In this document: piece after piece, positions 18,748 to 27,789 of the stretch
How the letters are laid out: each line of letters begins with the position of its first letter
Position numbering within the stretch: position 1 is the first letter of the stretch
Source: Pseudoalteromonas sp. T1lg88
Lineage (GTDB): Bacteria; Pseudomonadota; Gammaproteobacteria; Enterobacterales; Alteromonadaceae
NCBI RefSeq assembly: GCF_002964765.1
Contig: NZ_PQCF01000032.1
Span: 434,001 to 498,000, forward strand
Direction: 5' to 3'
Length of the DNA: 64,000 bases
Program-made: the position numbers and the translations under genes
The notes under the pieces: generated by a model
What the model saw: the letters and a program-made list of their open reading frames with translations, nothing else
Told to the model about the DNA's origin: nothing
Databases searched by the model: none

Positions 18748-19887
18748 TTATGCCTCCGATGGGTTGTTGGTAACTTTAACCAGCGCCCCAGGACGGATTT
18801 TTTGTAAACCCGAGGTCACCACCATATCGCCAGCTTTAAGGCCCTTGTTTACCAGCCAGCTTTGATCAACCTGCTGAGCTAGTTCGACCACGCGCACCTC
18901 AATGGTGTTTTCGCTGTTTACTACCATCACGGTGGCTTCACCTTTAGGCGTGCGTACCACTGACTTTTGTGGCACTAAAAGGCCGTTGTTGGTGTTACCT
19001 AACTCAAGCTGGGCACGTACAAACATACCGGGTAGGAGTTCACCATCTGGATTTGGGAATACCGCACGCATGGTAACCATAGACGTCGATGGGTCAACGC
19101 TGACCTCGGAGAACTGCAACTCACCAGAGTGGCCATACCAAAGTTGCTCATCAAGCTTTAGCTGGACCGCCGGAGCAACACCTGTATTACTGGCATTAGT
19201 GGTAATGGCCTGGCGCAATGACGCCAGTTTGGATGCTGCCTTGGTCATGTCCACATAGATAGGGTCTAACTGGCGAATGGTTGCCAGTTCATTACCTTGG
19301 TTCGCGGTAAGCAGGGCTCCTTCGGTCACCAAAGAACGACCGATTTGACCGCTGATCGGTGCACGAATACTGGTGTAATCCAGGTTGATTTGGGCGCTCA
19401 GTACCGCAGCTTTGGCGGCGGCTAAATCGGCCTGGGCACCAAGGCGCTGGGCATCAGCATCATCGAAGTCCTGTTGGCTGACCGAGTTGGTGCCGAGCAG
19501 GCTTTTAATACGCTTAGCGCGGGCAGTGGTGTTTTTTACCCCAGCTTCGGCTTTGGCTAAGCTCGCTTTAGCACTGGCAAGAGCGGCTTCAAAAGGAGCA
19601 GGGTCGATGCGATAAAGCAGATCGCCTTTTTCAACCATTTGCCCTTCTTCAAAGAGGCGGGACTGCAAAATACCACTAACCTGAGGGCGAATTTCCGCCT
19701 GGCGGAAGTCCACGGTGCGGCCCACCAACTCGGTGTGTTGCATCACAGTTTGTGGCTGCAACTGATATGCTTCAATTTCCACCGCGCTCGGTGCGCTTTG
19801 GGTCTGAGCTTGCGCGCCCGACTGTTCACAGCCGCTAAGGCCAAGTGTCGCGACTATGGTTAAGGCGACCAGGGTTTTTGCTTTCAT
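18748..19887 (-). CDS. acrA: RND efflux periplasmic adaptor lipoprotein
   Basis: A 379-residue membrane fusion protein linking AcrB to an outer-membrane channel. The start is the ATG at 19885-19887, preceded by AGAAGG. The lipobox LSGC follows a short signal, giving a lipid-anchored protein. An in-frame ATG at 19941 lies inside the operator and is not credible. Lipoyl and hairpin regions are visible: [20 protein letters not shown], an alanine-rich coiled coil ([17 protein letters not shown]) and [19 protein letters not shown]. Operon with acrB. Its promoter overlaps an AcrR-type palindrome. Confidence 0.93.
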   Translation of the reverse strand: MKAKTLVALTIVATLGLSGCEQSGAQAQTQSAPSAVEIEAYQLQPQTVMQHTELVGRTVDFRQAEIRPQVSGILQSRLFEEGQMVEKGDLLYRIDPAPFEAALASAKASLAKAEAGVKNTTARAKRIKSLLGTNSVSQQDFDDADAQRLGAQADLAAAKAAVLSAQINLDYTSIRAPISGQIGRSLVTEGALLTANQGNELATIRQLDPIYVDMTKAASKLASLRQAITTNASNTGVAPAVQLKLDEQLWYGHSGELQFSEVSVDPSTSMVTMRAVFPNPDGELLPGMFVRAQLELGNTNNGLLVPQKSVVRTPKGEATVMVVNSENTIEVRVVELAQQVDQSWLVNKGLKAGDMVVTSGLQKIRPGALVKVTNNPSEA

Positions 19888-19928
19888 ATCCAACCTTCTA
19901 AGAACAACAAATCGAGAAATAGAGTGCA

Positions 19929-19957
19929 AATATACATACATGAACGTATGTAAGCAA
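19929..19957 (-). promoter_or_regulatory. acrAB promoter with AcrR-type operator in the spacer
   Basis: On the minus strand, -35 TTGCTT (19952-19957) and -10 TATATT (19929-19934) are separated by exactly 17 bases. That spacer is almost entirely the palindrome TACATACATG / AACGTATGTA (19933-19952), with 8 of 10 positions symmetric. It closely resembles the AcrR operator I remember from E. coli. A bound repressor would block both promoter elements. Confidence 0.75.
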
Positions 19958-20099
19958 GGTAAACTATTCCGTTTACACGTAACTCGTTGTAACCAATGGT
20001 AATAAACTTGATTTAATCAGGGGGTTAATAGTTTGGTTTGTTGTTGAAGTGGCCGCCATTCAGGGCGGAATGACGGCGCAGAAGAGGGCATTTTTTGCC

Positions 20100-21164
20100 T
20101 TATAGGGCGTAACTTAGGTGCTGATAGAAGCGGGTATTGATGTCTTGACGTTCGGGGTTAACGTGCAGCTCTGTACACAGGGATTTGATTACACTTTCTA
20201 CCTGATTCATAAAACGGCCATAACCCATATCATGCTTGTCTTCGGTGCCGGCAACGATCACAAAGTCGATACTTTGTACCAGCTGGTTGCCATTATAAAG
20301 TACATAGTTTTGGGTATTATCCTGGCACGGCAAAAAGCTTAACTTTTCCAGCTCTTCATTATGGGCGCTGGTGTCGATATCGCGGTGACGGATCAGGGGC
20401 GTACGGCCATTGGCCACCATGGCACGACGTGGCAGTCGCTTGGCTTCGCAAGCGGTGACGAAAGCGTCGGCGATACGGGCGTAAAACTGGGCAAAGTCGG
20501 TGGTGTCGTTATCCAGAAGCTGGGTTTTGACTTGGCGAGTTAGGGGTAAGGTAAAGCGTGCATAGGTGAGATCTCTGTGCTCTGGCAGCGGACAGCCGCG
20601 TGCTTCATAACGCGAGTCCAACGCTCTGAGTTTGTAGCCATAACTTTCTTTAAAGCCTTTGGCGCGGGCAAAAATATCATAGGTAAGGTGCTGATGATCG
20701 CGAACCTTGAAGGGTTGTGCCTGGTTTGGTAATTGCTCTTGCAATGTTGTTAGCACCTTGGCTACTCGGGAGTGGAAATCGGCGCTGTGGGCTCGAATAT
20801 CCTCGCCTGTGGCTAAGAATAATAAGCGTACCTTGCGGGCTTTTTGTGTGTCATCGCCGTGCAGGGTGTGGGCTTCGTGATAGCGCGGGTTGTAGAAAAA
20901 CAATTGCTGGCGTTTGGTCTCTAAGCAATAGGCTTCCTCGTGGAAGCGCACGATAGGCAGCTTGTCATTCACTAAAACGTGCACATTGTATAGCTCGGCG
21001 TCATCGCACAGCGCAAAGAGCTGCCGTACTATGCGTTGATGGGCGCTGGCATAATCGCTAAAACAGGCATAAAAATCCTCGTCGGGCTTAAACTCGGCGA
21101 GGATATATTGGTTAGCTCGGGCGTTGGTTGGGATATAGACCCGGTGCTGATTTTGTGAAGCCAT
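20100..21164 (-). CDS. DUF3083-family protein
   Basis: A 354-residue soluble protein with the opening HRVYIPTNARANQYILAEF, which I associate with DUF3083, a family largely restricted to Shewanella and other Alteromonadales. No catalytic motif, signal peptide or membrane segment is apparent. It has many charged residues and a C-terminal block GYGRFMNQVESVIKSLC. AAGGAAC precedes the ATG. It stands as a single gene between acrAB and the CBS-domain gene. Function unknown. Confidence 0.7.
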   Translation of the reverse strand: MASQNQHRVYIPTNARANQYILAEFKPDEDFYACFSDYASAHQRIVRQLFALCDDAELYNVHVLVNDKLPIVRFHEEAYCLETKRQQLFFYNPRYHEAHTLHGDDTQKARKVRLLFLATGEDIRAHSADFHSRVAKVLTTLQEQLPNQAQPFKVRDHQHLTYDIFARAKGFKESYGYKLRALDSRYEARGCPLPEHRDLTYARFTLPLTRQVKTQLLDNDTTDFAQFYARIADAFVTACEAKRLPRRAMVANGRTPLIRHRDIDTSAHNEELEKLSFLPCQDNTQNYVLYNGNQLVQSIDFVIVAGTEDKHDMGYGRFMNQVESVIKSLCTELHVNPERQDINTRFYQHLSYAL

Positions 21165-21246
21165 GATTGTTCCTTAGTCCTTGGTGTTTTCATTGGCTTC
21201 ATTCTAGTGCTGATAAATGTCAACGATGTTGCGCTAGATTAAACTT

Positions 21247-21747
21247 TTATGACTTTTCTATCAGGCTAATACTGAGCCTGACGAAATCCGATGAAGTCAG
21301 TACACCCACTAACTTTTTCGCCTCTAAAACCGGCATGCAGCCATGGCGGTTATTCAAGAAAAACTTGGCAATATCAATTAGCTGATCGCTGGAATCGACG
21401 GTATCAAAGCGAGTCAGCATGATCTCACTAACAGGCGTTTGCTTTTCTTTGCGCTCCAGGGCATCGGCGCCAAATACCGAGATAATCTTCATTACCTGGG
21501 CGATGATCACTTTCTGCGTCAGCATGCCCACCAGGTGTTGCTTGTCATCTGTGACCGGGATGTGGCGAATATTGTATTGGCGCATTAGTTGATGAACATC
21601 ATACAGGGAAGCATCAGCAGCTATGGTGATGGGAGTGGCGGTCATTAAATCCCTGGCGCACTGCATAGGGGCGCCCGGCTCAGATATGGTTGAATTAGAC
21701 TCGGTTGAATTAGACTCGGTTGAATTAGACTCGGTCGAATTAGACAT
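21247..21747 (-). CDS. CBS-domain pair protein with repetitive N-terminus
   Basis: A 166-residue protein with two CBS domains (about 30-90 and 105-166), recognisable from ARDLMTATPITIAADASLYD, YNIRHIPVTDD and RHGCMPVLEAKKLVGVLTS. Such pairs bind adenosyl nucleotides and act as energy or redox sensors, usually for a partner protein. Residues 2-20 are four SNSTE/SNSTI units coded by a 15-bp tandem repeat. Start ATG has AGGAA upstream. A shorter form starting at Met28 would still hold both CBS domains. Confidence 0.85.
   Translation of the reverse strand: MSNSTESNSTESNSTESNSTISEPGAPMQCARDLMTATPITIAADASLYDVHQLMRQYNIRHIPVTDDKQHLVGMLTQKVIIAQVMKIISVFGADALERKEKQTPVSEIMLTRFDTVDSSDQLIDIAKFFLNNRHGCMPVLEAKKLVGVLTSSDFVRLSISLIEKS
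21688..21745. repeat. 15-bp tandem repeat, four copies, inside the CBS gene
   Basis: Units of GGTTGAATTAGACTC start at 21688, 21703, 21718 and 21733. The last has one substitution and is truncated. Unit length is a multiple of three, so copy-number change keeps the reading frame. Confidence 0.9.
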
Positions 21748-21838
21748 ACAGGTTCCTTATCTCTTTCGGATTATGTGTTTTTCACGCTACCTTTAACTAT
21801 AGAAACAAGTTTAGATCTCAATCAAATAAAGGTGGTTT

Positions 21839-22231
21839 ATGGAATTACTGGGGTTAGATCATGTAGTCATTCGTACTGCAAAGGTAGAGCAGTTACTGGC
21901 TTTTTACCAAGAGGTACTCGGCGCCATGCTTGAACGGGTACTTGAGGATGAGGGCCTGTATCAATTGCGTGCTGGTGCGGCGCTTATCGACATACTGAGT
22001 ACCGAGGGCAGCCTTGATAGCGGGGCGGCGGTGGATGTACGCAGCTCACCCATAGCCCATATTTGCATGCAGGTGAAGGCGCCGAGCGAGCAGGCGCTCA
22101 TCCGTACGCTAAAACGCAAAGGGGTGATGGAGACATTACTATTTGCCACACGCTATGGCGCCACGGGTTTTGGTCGTTCTTTATACATTCATGACCCAGA
22201 TGGTAACACCCTTGAATTAAAACTGGTTTGA
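21839..22231 (+). CDS. VOC-family (glyoxalase-like) protein
   Basis: A 130-residue single vicinal-oxygen-chelate domain. The opening LDHVVIRTAKVEQLLAFYQ, the central HICMQV and the end DPDGNTLELKLV give the His and Glu ligands typical of the fold. Possible activities are lyase, isomerase or dioxygenase; the sequence does not decide. It is divergent from the CBS gene and 85 bases upstream of glnS. Confidence 0.82.
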   Translation: MELLGLDHVVIRTAKVEQLLAFYQEVLGAMLERVLEDEGLYQLRAGAALIDILSTEGSLDSGAAVDVRSSPIAHICMQVKAPSEQALIRTLKRKGVMETLLFATRYGATGFGRSLYIHDPDGNTLELKLV

Positions 22232-22316
22232 CCCTACTAAAAGCTGTATGTTAACGGCAGATTTTGTCATAATAACTTGGTTAAAAGCCACGTAGAATTC
22301 AGAGGAAAGTATCCCA

Positions 22317-23984
22317 ATGGCGGAGATTGAAAATCGCCCAACGAACTTTATTCGTAATATTATTGATGCAGACTTGGCGTCGGGTAAACACCAAAAAACT
22401 CATACACGTTTCCCGCCTGAGCCAAATGGTTTCCTGCATATCGGCCACGCAAAATCAATTTGTTTGAACTTTGGTATCGCGCAAGATTACCAAGGTTTGT
22501 GTAATCTTCGCTTTGACGATACCAATCCGGAAAAAGAAGACATTAACTATGTTAACTCCATCAAAGAAGATGTGAGTTGGCTTGGTTTTCAGTGGGATGG
22601 CGAGATTGAATATTCATCAAACTACTTCGATAAGCTTTATGAGTATGCGGTTGAGCTGATCAACAAAGGCTTGGCGTATGTGTGCTTCTTAAGCCCAGAG
22701 CAAGCCCGTGAATACCGTGGCACCCTTACTGAACCGGGTAAAAACAGCCCATACCGCGATACCCCAGCCGCTGAAAACCTGGCGTTATTCGAGAAGATGA
22801 AAAACGGCGAGTTTAAAGAAGGTGAATGTGTACTGCGTGCCAAGATAGATATGGCCAGCTCATTTATGGTGTTGCGTGACCCTATTATCTACCGTATTCG
22901 TTTTGCTCATCACCATCAAACCGGTGACAAGTGGTGTATTTACCCTATGTACGACTTTACTCACTGTATCAGCGATGCATTAGAGGGCATTACTCACTCA
23001 TTATGTACGCTGGAGTTCCAGGACAACCGTCGTCTGTATGACTGGGTGCTTGATAACATCAGCATTGATTGTCATCCACAGCAAATCGAGTTCTCACGCC
23101 TGAACCTGGAATACACCATGATGAGTAAGCGTAAGCTTAACCAATTGGTGGTTGATGGTCATGTTGATGGCTGGGACGACCCGCGTATGCCAACCATTGC
23201 TGGTTTGCGCCGTCGTGGTTATACACCAGCGTCTATTCGCGAATTCTGTAAGCGTATCGGTGTGACTAAGCAGGATAACCTGGTTGAAATGGGTATGCTT
23301 GAAGCCTGTATCCGTGATGACCTGAACGACAACGCCGCCCGTGCTATGGCTGTACTTGATCCTGTACGTATCGTTATCGAAAACTACCCGGAAGATCAGG
23401 TAGAAATGCTTGATGCACCTAATCATCCAAGCAAGGAAGAAATGGGCTCACGTCAATTGCCATTTACGCGTGAAGTATTTATCGAGCGCGACGATTTCCG
23501 TGTTGAAGCGAACAAGAAGTTCAAGCGTTTGGTACTGGGCAAAGAAGTGCGTTTACGTAATGCTTATGTGATCAAGGCCGAGCGCATCGAAGAAGATGCT
23601 GATGGCAATATCACCACCATTTACTGTACCTATGACGCAGATACTTTAGGTAAAAACCCTGAAGATGGCCGTAAAGTGAAGGGCGTTATCCATTGGGTGA
23701 GCGCAACTCATTGCATCGAAGCCGAAGTACGTCTGTATGACCGTCTGTTTAATGTGCCTAATCCAGGCTCTGCAGATGATATCGCCAGCGTGCTTAACCC
23801 TGAGTCACTGAAGATTGTCAGCAATGCCAAACTTGAGCCAAGCCTGGCGGATGCCCAGCCACTAGTAGGTTATCAGTTTGAGCGTACCGGCTACTTCTGT
23901 CGCGACAATCACTTTGAGCATTTGGTATTTAACCAAACAGTAGGTTTACGCGATTCTTGGGCCAAGATTGAGCACCAAGACTAA
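22317..23984 (+). CDS. glnS: Glutaminyl-tRNA synthetase
   Basis: A 555-residue class I synthetase (554 in E. coli) that charges tRNA-Gln. The HIGH motif is in [14 protein letters not shown] (about 41-44) and the KMSKS-type motif is [11 protein letters not shown] (about 268). The C-terminal beta-barrel anticodon-binding region is complete ([31 protein letters not shown]). AGAGGAAAG precedes the ATG. A strong terminator follows. Confidence 0.98.
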   Translation: MAEIENRPTNFIRNIIDADLASGKHQKTHTRFPPEPNGFLHIGHAKSICLNFGIAQDYQGLCNLRFDDTNPEKEDINYVNSIKEDVSWLGFQWDGEIEYSSNYFDKLYEYAVELINKGLAYVCFLSPEQAREYRGTLTEPGKNSPYRDTPAAENLALFEKMKNGEFKEGECVLRAKIDMASSFMVLRDPIIYRIRFAHHHQTGDKWCIYPMYDFTHCISDALEGITHSLCTLEFQDNRRLYDWVLDNISIDCHPQQIEFSRLNLEYTMMSKRKLNQLVVDGHVDGWDDPRMPTIAGLRRRGYTPASIREFCKRIGVTKQDNLVEMGMLEACIRDDLNDNAARAMAVLDPVRIVIENYPEDQVEMLDAPNHPSKEEMGSRQLPFTREVFIERDDFRVEANKKFKRLVLGKEVRLRNAYVIKAERIEEDADGNITTIYCTYDADTLGKNPEDGRKVKGVIHWVSATHCIEAEVRLYDRLFNVPNPGSADDIASVLNPESLKIVSNAKLEPSLADAQPLVGYQFERTGYFCRDNHFEHLVFNQTVGLRDSWAKIEHQD

Positions 23985-24025
23985 GCTTTCGACCTAAGCT
24001 CTCAGCGAAACGCTAAGCAAATTGA

Positions 24026-24059
24026 AAAACGGATACTTTTTATAGGTATCCGTTTTTTT
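24026..24059 (+). terminator. Intrinsic terminator after glnS
   Basis: AAAACGGATAC and GTATCCGTTTT form an 11-base stem followed by T. It could serve both strands. Confidence 0.85.
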
Positions 24060-24100
24060 ATGCTAGCGTAAAAGGACAGACACACAATTATGAGCTCAGC

Positions 24101-24466
24101 ATGTCCACTACAAGTCACGAAAAGTTTAATTACATTGAGTATCCGGCGCGGGATTTACGCGCGACTAAGGATTTCTTCACACAAGTTTTTAACTGGCAAT
24201 TTACCGACTATGGCCCCGAATACAGTGCCTTTAGTGGTGCCGGGCTCGACGGCGGTTTCTATGCCAGCGACCAATGTGCCAGCACGCAAAACGGCTCGGC
24301 ATTGATGGTGTTTTATTCCAGCGCCCTTGAGCAAACTAAGCAAAAAATAGAAAACGCCGGCGGGGTGATATGCAAACCCATATTTTCCTTCCCAGGCGGC
24401 CGACGCTTTCATTTTATTGAGCCCAGCGGCAATGAATTTGCGGTCTGGTCTGAGCCTGAGGAGTAG
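24101..24466 (+). CDS. VOC-family protein (CFP32-like)
   Basis: A 121-residue single VOC domain. FNYIEYPARDLRATKDFF at the start and FHFIEPSGNEFAVWSEPEE at the end are typical of the short cytosolic subgroup. The glutamate in NEFAVW is a likely metal ligand. It is unrelated in detail to the VOC protein upstream of glnS. The ribosome binding site is weak. It is followed by a palindromic repeat and the tRNA-Val region. Confidence 0.8.
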   Translation: MSTTSHEKFNYIEYPARDLRATKDFFTQVFNWQFTDYGPEYSAFSGAGLDGGFYASDQCASTQNGSALMVFYSSALEQTKQKIENAGGVICKPIFSFPGGRRFHFIEPSGNEFAVWSEPEE

Positions 24467-24474
24467 CTGGTCGT

Positions 24475-24500
24475 TGTAGGTCGGGCTTTCAGCCCGACAA
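24475..24500. repeat. GTCGGGCT-AGCCCGAC palindrome
   Basis: A perfect 8-bp stem GTCGGGCT / AGCCCGAC with a three-base loop, flanked by TTG / CAA that extend the symmetry. It resembles a common dispersed palindrome of gammaproteobacteria. Without a T run it is only a weak terminator candidate for the VOC gene. Confidence 0.5.
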
Positions 24501-24587
24501 GAGAGCATAATTCTCGCAGTGTGGTCGTAAGATACAGTTGTATTTCGGGATTTTATCCAGACAAAGAGATGGCAGCTTTTGAATGAG

Positions 24588-24674
24588 TGGCACGACAAAG
24601 TAGGTTCGAACTACTTGGCCTTTGGACGGGTCATAGAGAGCAGGTAGTGCTCTAAGCAACTGAGCTAGGGTTTT
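24588..24674 (-). pseudogene. Degenerate tRNA-Val-like unit A
   Basis: Read on the minus strand it keeps the D-arm (TAGCTCAGTTGCTTAGAGCA), a T-arm and a 3' CCA. The 5' acceptor strand is AAAACCC, which cannot pair with the 3' strand, and the anticodon arm is replaced by a longer sequence. The T-stem carries paired changes (GTAG / CTAC against GTGG / CCAC in the intact genes), so pairing is kept. Confidence 0.75.
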
Positions 24675-24703
24675 TATTGAATACGAGAGGTATTTTAGAG
24701 ATT

Positions 24704-24790
24704 TGGTACGACCGAGTGGATTCGAACCACTGAACCTTGGGCCGGGTCATAGAGAGCAGGTAGTGCTCTAAGCAACTGAGCTAGGGTTTT
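24704..24790 (-). pseudogene. Degenerate tRNA-Val-like unit B
   Basis: The 3' half (T-arm, acceptor strand CGGTCGT, CCA) is identical to the intact tRNA-Val genes, and the D-arm is kept with one G to C change. The anticodon arm is replaced by an insertion-bearing segment (CTGCTCTCTATGACCC), and the 5' acceptor strand is AAAACCC. The unit is 87 bases rather than 77. Confidence 0.8.
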
Positions 24791-24819
24791 TATTGAATAC
24801 GAGAAATATTGTAGAGATT

Positions 24820-24891
24820 TGGTACGACCGAGTGGATTCGAACCACCGACCTTTGGGCCGGGTCATAGAGAGTAGGTAGTGCTCTAAGCAA
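24820..24891 (-). pseudogene. Degenerate tRNA-Val-like unit C, truncated
   Basis: Same altered anticodon region as unit B, with one change, but the 5' part of the D-arm and the acceptor strand are missing. The sequence breaks off after AGAGC into an unrelated spacer. Confidence 0.75.
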
Positions 24892-24920
24892 GTATAGAAT
24901 ACGGGTGTTTGCTAAGGATT

Positions 24921-25007
24921 TGGTACGACCGAGTGGATTCGAACCACTGAACCTTGGGCCGGGTCATAGAGAGCAGGTAGTGCTCTAAGCAACTGAGCTA
25001 GGGTTTT
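24921..25007 (-). pseudogene. Degenerate tRNA-Val-like unit D
   Basis: Practically the same as unit B, including the 87-base length, the AAAACCC 5' strand and the replaced anticodon arm. It lies directly downstream of the two intact genes in their direction of transcription. Confidence 0.8.
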
Positions 25008-25036
25008 TATTGAGTATGAGAAATATTGTAGAGATT

Positions 25037-25113
25037 TGGTACGACCGAGTGGATTCGAACCACCGACCCCTACCATGTCAAGGTAGTGCTCTAACCAACT
25101 GAGCTACGGTCGT
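25037..25113 (-). tRNA. tRNA-Val (GAC)
   Basis: A complete 77-base cloverleaf on the minus strand. Acceptor ACGACCG / CGGTCGT, anticodon stem-loop CTACC-TTGACAT-GGTAG with anticodon GAC, T-arm GGTTCGAATCC, encoded CCA. It differs from the next copy by one compensated base pair in the anticodon stem. Confidence 0.95.
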
Positions 25114-25141
25114 ACAGAATACGAGATGTATTTTAGAGAAT

Positions 25142-25218
25142 TGGTACGACCGAGTGGATTCGAACCACCGACCCCCACCATGTCAAGGTGGTGCTCTAAC
25201 CAACTGAGCTACGGTCGT
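25142..25218 (-). tRNA. tRNA-Val (GAC)
   Basis: A complete 77-base cloverleaf on the minus strand with anticodon GAC, stem CCACC / GGTGG and encoded CCA. It is first in transcription order of the six-unit array that ends near 24588. Confidence 0.95.
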
Positions 25219-25363
25219 ACAATCTAGTTTTTAGCGCCAATAAAATCATTCATGAAGCAGTGTCCTGCCTCTACCTCATTGGCAACGCCGTGTAATATAT
25301 AGTGTGTGCAGGGGCTTAGCAAGTGCAATTGGCTAATTTCCTGATTGTTTGCTTTTTTTTTAT

Positions 25364-26392
25364 TCATACCGGACTAATATCGCACTGGGCGTAAAACCCT
25401 TGCCACCAGCGCACATGATTACGGCTTGATGCCTTAAGTTGAGCCAATAGGTTTGCTTGCTCCTGCGTGCCAACAATTGCGCGCTTGGCCTCTATATCTT
25501 TATTGTTCCCGGTAAATTGCCACACCTGCGTCAACAATGGCGTAAATTCTTCCAAAGCACCACTGAGTTGCCCCTGATACCCCTGCAATTCCTTAATAAA
25601 AAACAGGTTGAAGATATTGTGTAATATGGTGGCCGCGTCGCTGCGGCGCTTAGGTGGGCATATCTCGGAGGTTAAAGAAACTTGCTCGAGTTGGGAGGTC
25701 AACTCATTGTTTAGGGCAATTTGTTTGCGTGCCGAGGTTAATAACTTGCGTACATAATCGTTACCATTGAGCTTGGCCAGCGCCGGGGTGAGCGTATTTA
25801 CATCTATGGCATGCCAATTTTCTTCGGCTATCGCATTGGCCATATCGGCCAGTACGGTTAAGGCTTCGGCGCTTTGTGACCGTCCTGCCTGCTCGTTAAA
25901 ATCAAGCTCAGCGGCGGCGAGGGTAAAGAGTCGGTTGAGCTCCGGCTCCCGGCTTAGCATCAGATTAAATGCCAGCTTGGCGTGGGCCATTTTAAAGCGT
26001 TTTTCCGCTTGTAGGGCGCTGCGCAGTTCAGCCGATAAGCCAGTACTTTGACTATGTTCGAGACAAGGGTCGACCAACTGGATAAAACGGATATGATATT
26101 TAAAACGCTCGGAGGCACTGGCCACCTTACCAAGCTGGTTGTTATGTGCGGCAATATGGCTGGCCAGACGGCAATGGTTAATGTCTGCCAGCGCCAACAG
26201 GCTTATGCTTTGACTTGGGGGAAGAGGCTCGCTGTCAAAGCGCTGCCAAGTTGATAGGCGAACCTGGCTCTGTTGCTCTATGGCCAGATACTTGCCAAGA
26301 CGATATTGATATTCGTTATAGCGGGCGCTGGGAGGATCGCTGCATCCCCCCAGTAGTATCAGTGTGCTAAAAATTAAAAGGAGCTTGTGCAA
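25364..26392 (-). CDS. DUF3080-like lipoprotein
   Basis: A 342-residue protein beginning at a TTG codon with GGAGG four bases upstream. Signal peptide MHKLLLIFSTLILLGGC gives a lipid-modified Cys17. The body is alpha-helical, with LLALADINHCRLASHIAAHN and LGKVASASERFKYHI, which match my memory of DUF3080 in Vibrio and Shewanella. Several cysteines (C74, C114 region) may pair. It overlaps the end of norM by 26 bases and is probably co-transcribed. Function unknown. Confidence 0.75.
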   Translation of the reverse strand: MHKLLLIFSTLILLGGCSDPPSARYNEYQYRLGKYLAIEQQSQVRLSTWQRFDSEPLPPSQSISLLALADINHCRLASHIAAHNNQLGKVASASERFKYHIRFIQLVDPCLEHSQSTGLSAELRSALQAEKRFKMAHAKLAFNLMLSREPELNRLFTLAAAELDFNEQAGRSQSAEALTVLADMANAIAEENWHAIDVNTLTPALAKLNGNDYVRKLLTSARKQIALNNELTSQLEQVSLTSEICPPKRRSDAATILHNIFNLFFIKELQGYQGQLSGALEEFTPLLTQVWQFTGNNKDIEAKRAIVGTQEQANLLAQLKASSRNHVRWWQGFYAQCDISPV

Positions 26393-27719
26393 GACGCCTC
26401 CGCAGCACGTAAATTAACAGTACTGCAGCACAGGATAGCCCAACTATGATGCCGAGCCAAAAACCTTGGGCACCCATGGCCGGGACTATCAGATCCGTAC
26501 GGCCCAACACATAACCCAAAGCAAAACCCACCAACCAATAAGAGAAAAAGGTGATATAGGAGATGGGCGCTGTGTGCTTAATACCGCGTAGCATACCACT
26601 GGTTACCACCTGCAGCGCATCCGGCAATTGATAAAAACAAGCGAGAACCATAATCGCCGTGGCCAGCGCCAGCACTTCAGGGTTATCGCTATATAAGGCG
26701 CTAATATCGGCGCGCAGCACATAGGTAATTAGCGCAACGAATGCGGCAATAGCAACGGCGAGAATAAAGCTGGTGCTCATACAGCGACGCAGTGCCTGGA
26801 AGTCTTCCTGGCCATAAAGATTACCAAAACGTATGGCTACCGCCATAGACAGGCTATAGGGCAGCATAAACAATAAGGTGGTCACCGAGGCAGCTACCTG
26901 ATGTCCGGCGACGACTACGGCGCCCAAGGAGGCGATAAATAACGGAATACAGGCAAATAAGGTGACTTCAAAGAAAATCGCCAAGGAGATGGGCACACCT
27001 AGCTTAAATTGTTGCCACATGGCTTTTACACTTGGGCGGGCAAAGGCATTGATAAGAAATCGGCCATTAATGCGTTTGCTCATCATGCTATAGATCAGTA
27101 AAGAGACACCCATGGCGGTCAATACAATTGCCGTGGCCACGCCGCAGCCGGCGCCGCCAAGTGCAGGCGCGCCAAACTTACCGTAAATAAAAATATAGTT
27201 GGCGGGGATATTGACCAACAAACCGATAATGGAAATATAAAAGGCTGGGGTAGTGTAAGCCTTGCCCTCGGCAACATTACGAAACAGGGAATAAACGATA
27301 AAACCAGGCAGCCCAAATTGCACATAGGTAATGTAATCACCGGCCAGTGATTTAATCTCGCCGCTGGTGTCGAGCAGGGCAATAAGTTGATCCGCAGATT
27401 GCCCCAGCATAAGGCCGACTAGACACAGGATCAGGGCGAGATAACAAGCCTGTTGGAAGTGACCGGCAATGGCCTTTTCATCGTCGGCGCCAAAGCTGTG
27501 CGCCACCAGTGAGGTCAGTGCAATTAAAATTCCAAGCAGGGCGAATACCACAGGGTTCCACAAGCCGGTAGCGATAGACAAGGCCGCTAAGTCGGTAGCG
27601 CTGACCTGACCGGCCATAATGGTGTCGACCACAGACATCAACACCAGGGTCACCTGGGCAAAAAATACCGGTGCGGCAAGGCGCAGCAGGCGACTTGCTT
27701 CCCATGTACAAAACTTCAT
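26367..27719 (-). CDS. norM: MATE-family efflux transporter (NorM-like)
   Basis: A 450-residue protein with about 12 membrane segments and two MatE domains, exporting cationic drugs by sodium or proton antiport. The opening EASRLLRLAAPVFFAQ and the segments VDTIMAGQVSATDLAALSIA, YVQFGLPGFIVYSLFRN and ALQVVTSGMLRGIKHT are typical of NorM. It is divergent from ribE, an arrangement common in Vibrio and Shewanella. The downstream lipoprotein gene overlaps its 3' end. Confidence 0.92.
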   Translation of the reverse strand: MKFCTWEASRLLRLAAPVFFAQVTLVLMSVVDTIMAGQVSATDLAALSIATGLWNPVVFALLGILIALTSLVAHSFGADDEKAIAGHFQQACYLALILCLVGLMLGQSADQLIALLDTSGEIKSLAGDYITYVQFGLPGFIVYSLFRNVAEGKAYTTPAFYISIIGLLVNIPANYIFIYGKFGAPALGGAGCGVATAIVLTAMGVSLLIYSMMSKRINGRFLINAFARPSVKAMWQQFKLGVPISLAIFFEVTLFACIPLFIASLGAVVVAGHQVAASVTTLLFMLPYSLSMAVAIRFGNLYGQEDFQALRRCMSTSFILAVAIAAFVALITYVLRADISALYSDNPEVLALATAIMVLACFYQLPDALQVVTSGMLRGIKHTAPISYITFFSYWLVGFALGYVLGRTDLIVPAMGAQGFWLGIIVGLSCAAVLLIYVLRRRLAQAPFNF

Positions 27720-27789
27720 AAGTGAAAAAACATCAGATAAAATAAAGCGCTATTCTATCCTGTTGGTTTCAACTTAAAAAGGAAATACG

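Noticed and set aside
24588..25218. Regular repeats suggesting a CRISPR array
   Set aside because: The repeated unit is a tRNA-Val gene or its degenerate form of 77-87 bases, with clear D-arm, T-arm and CCA. Spacers are not unique CRISPR-type spacers.
27720..27789. FMN riboswitch before ribE
   Set aside because: Only 70 bases separate the divergent norM and ribE starts, shorter than the aptamer, and no conserved element was seen.
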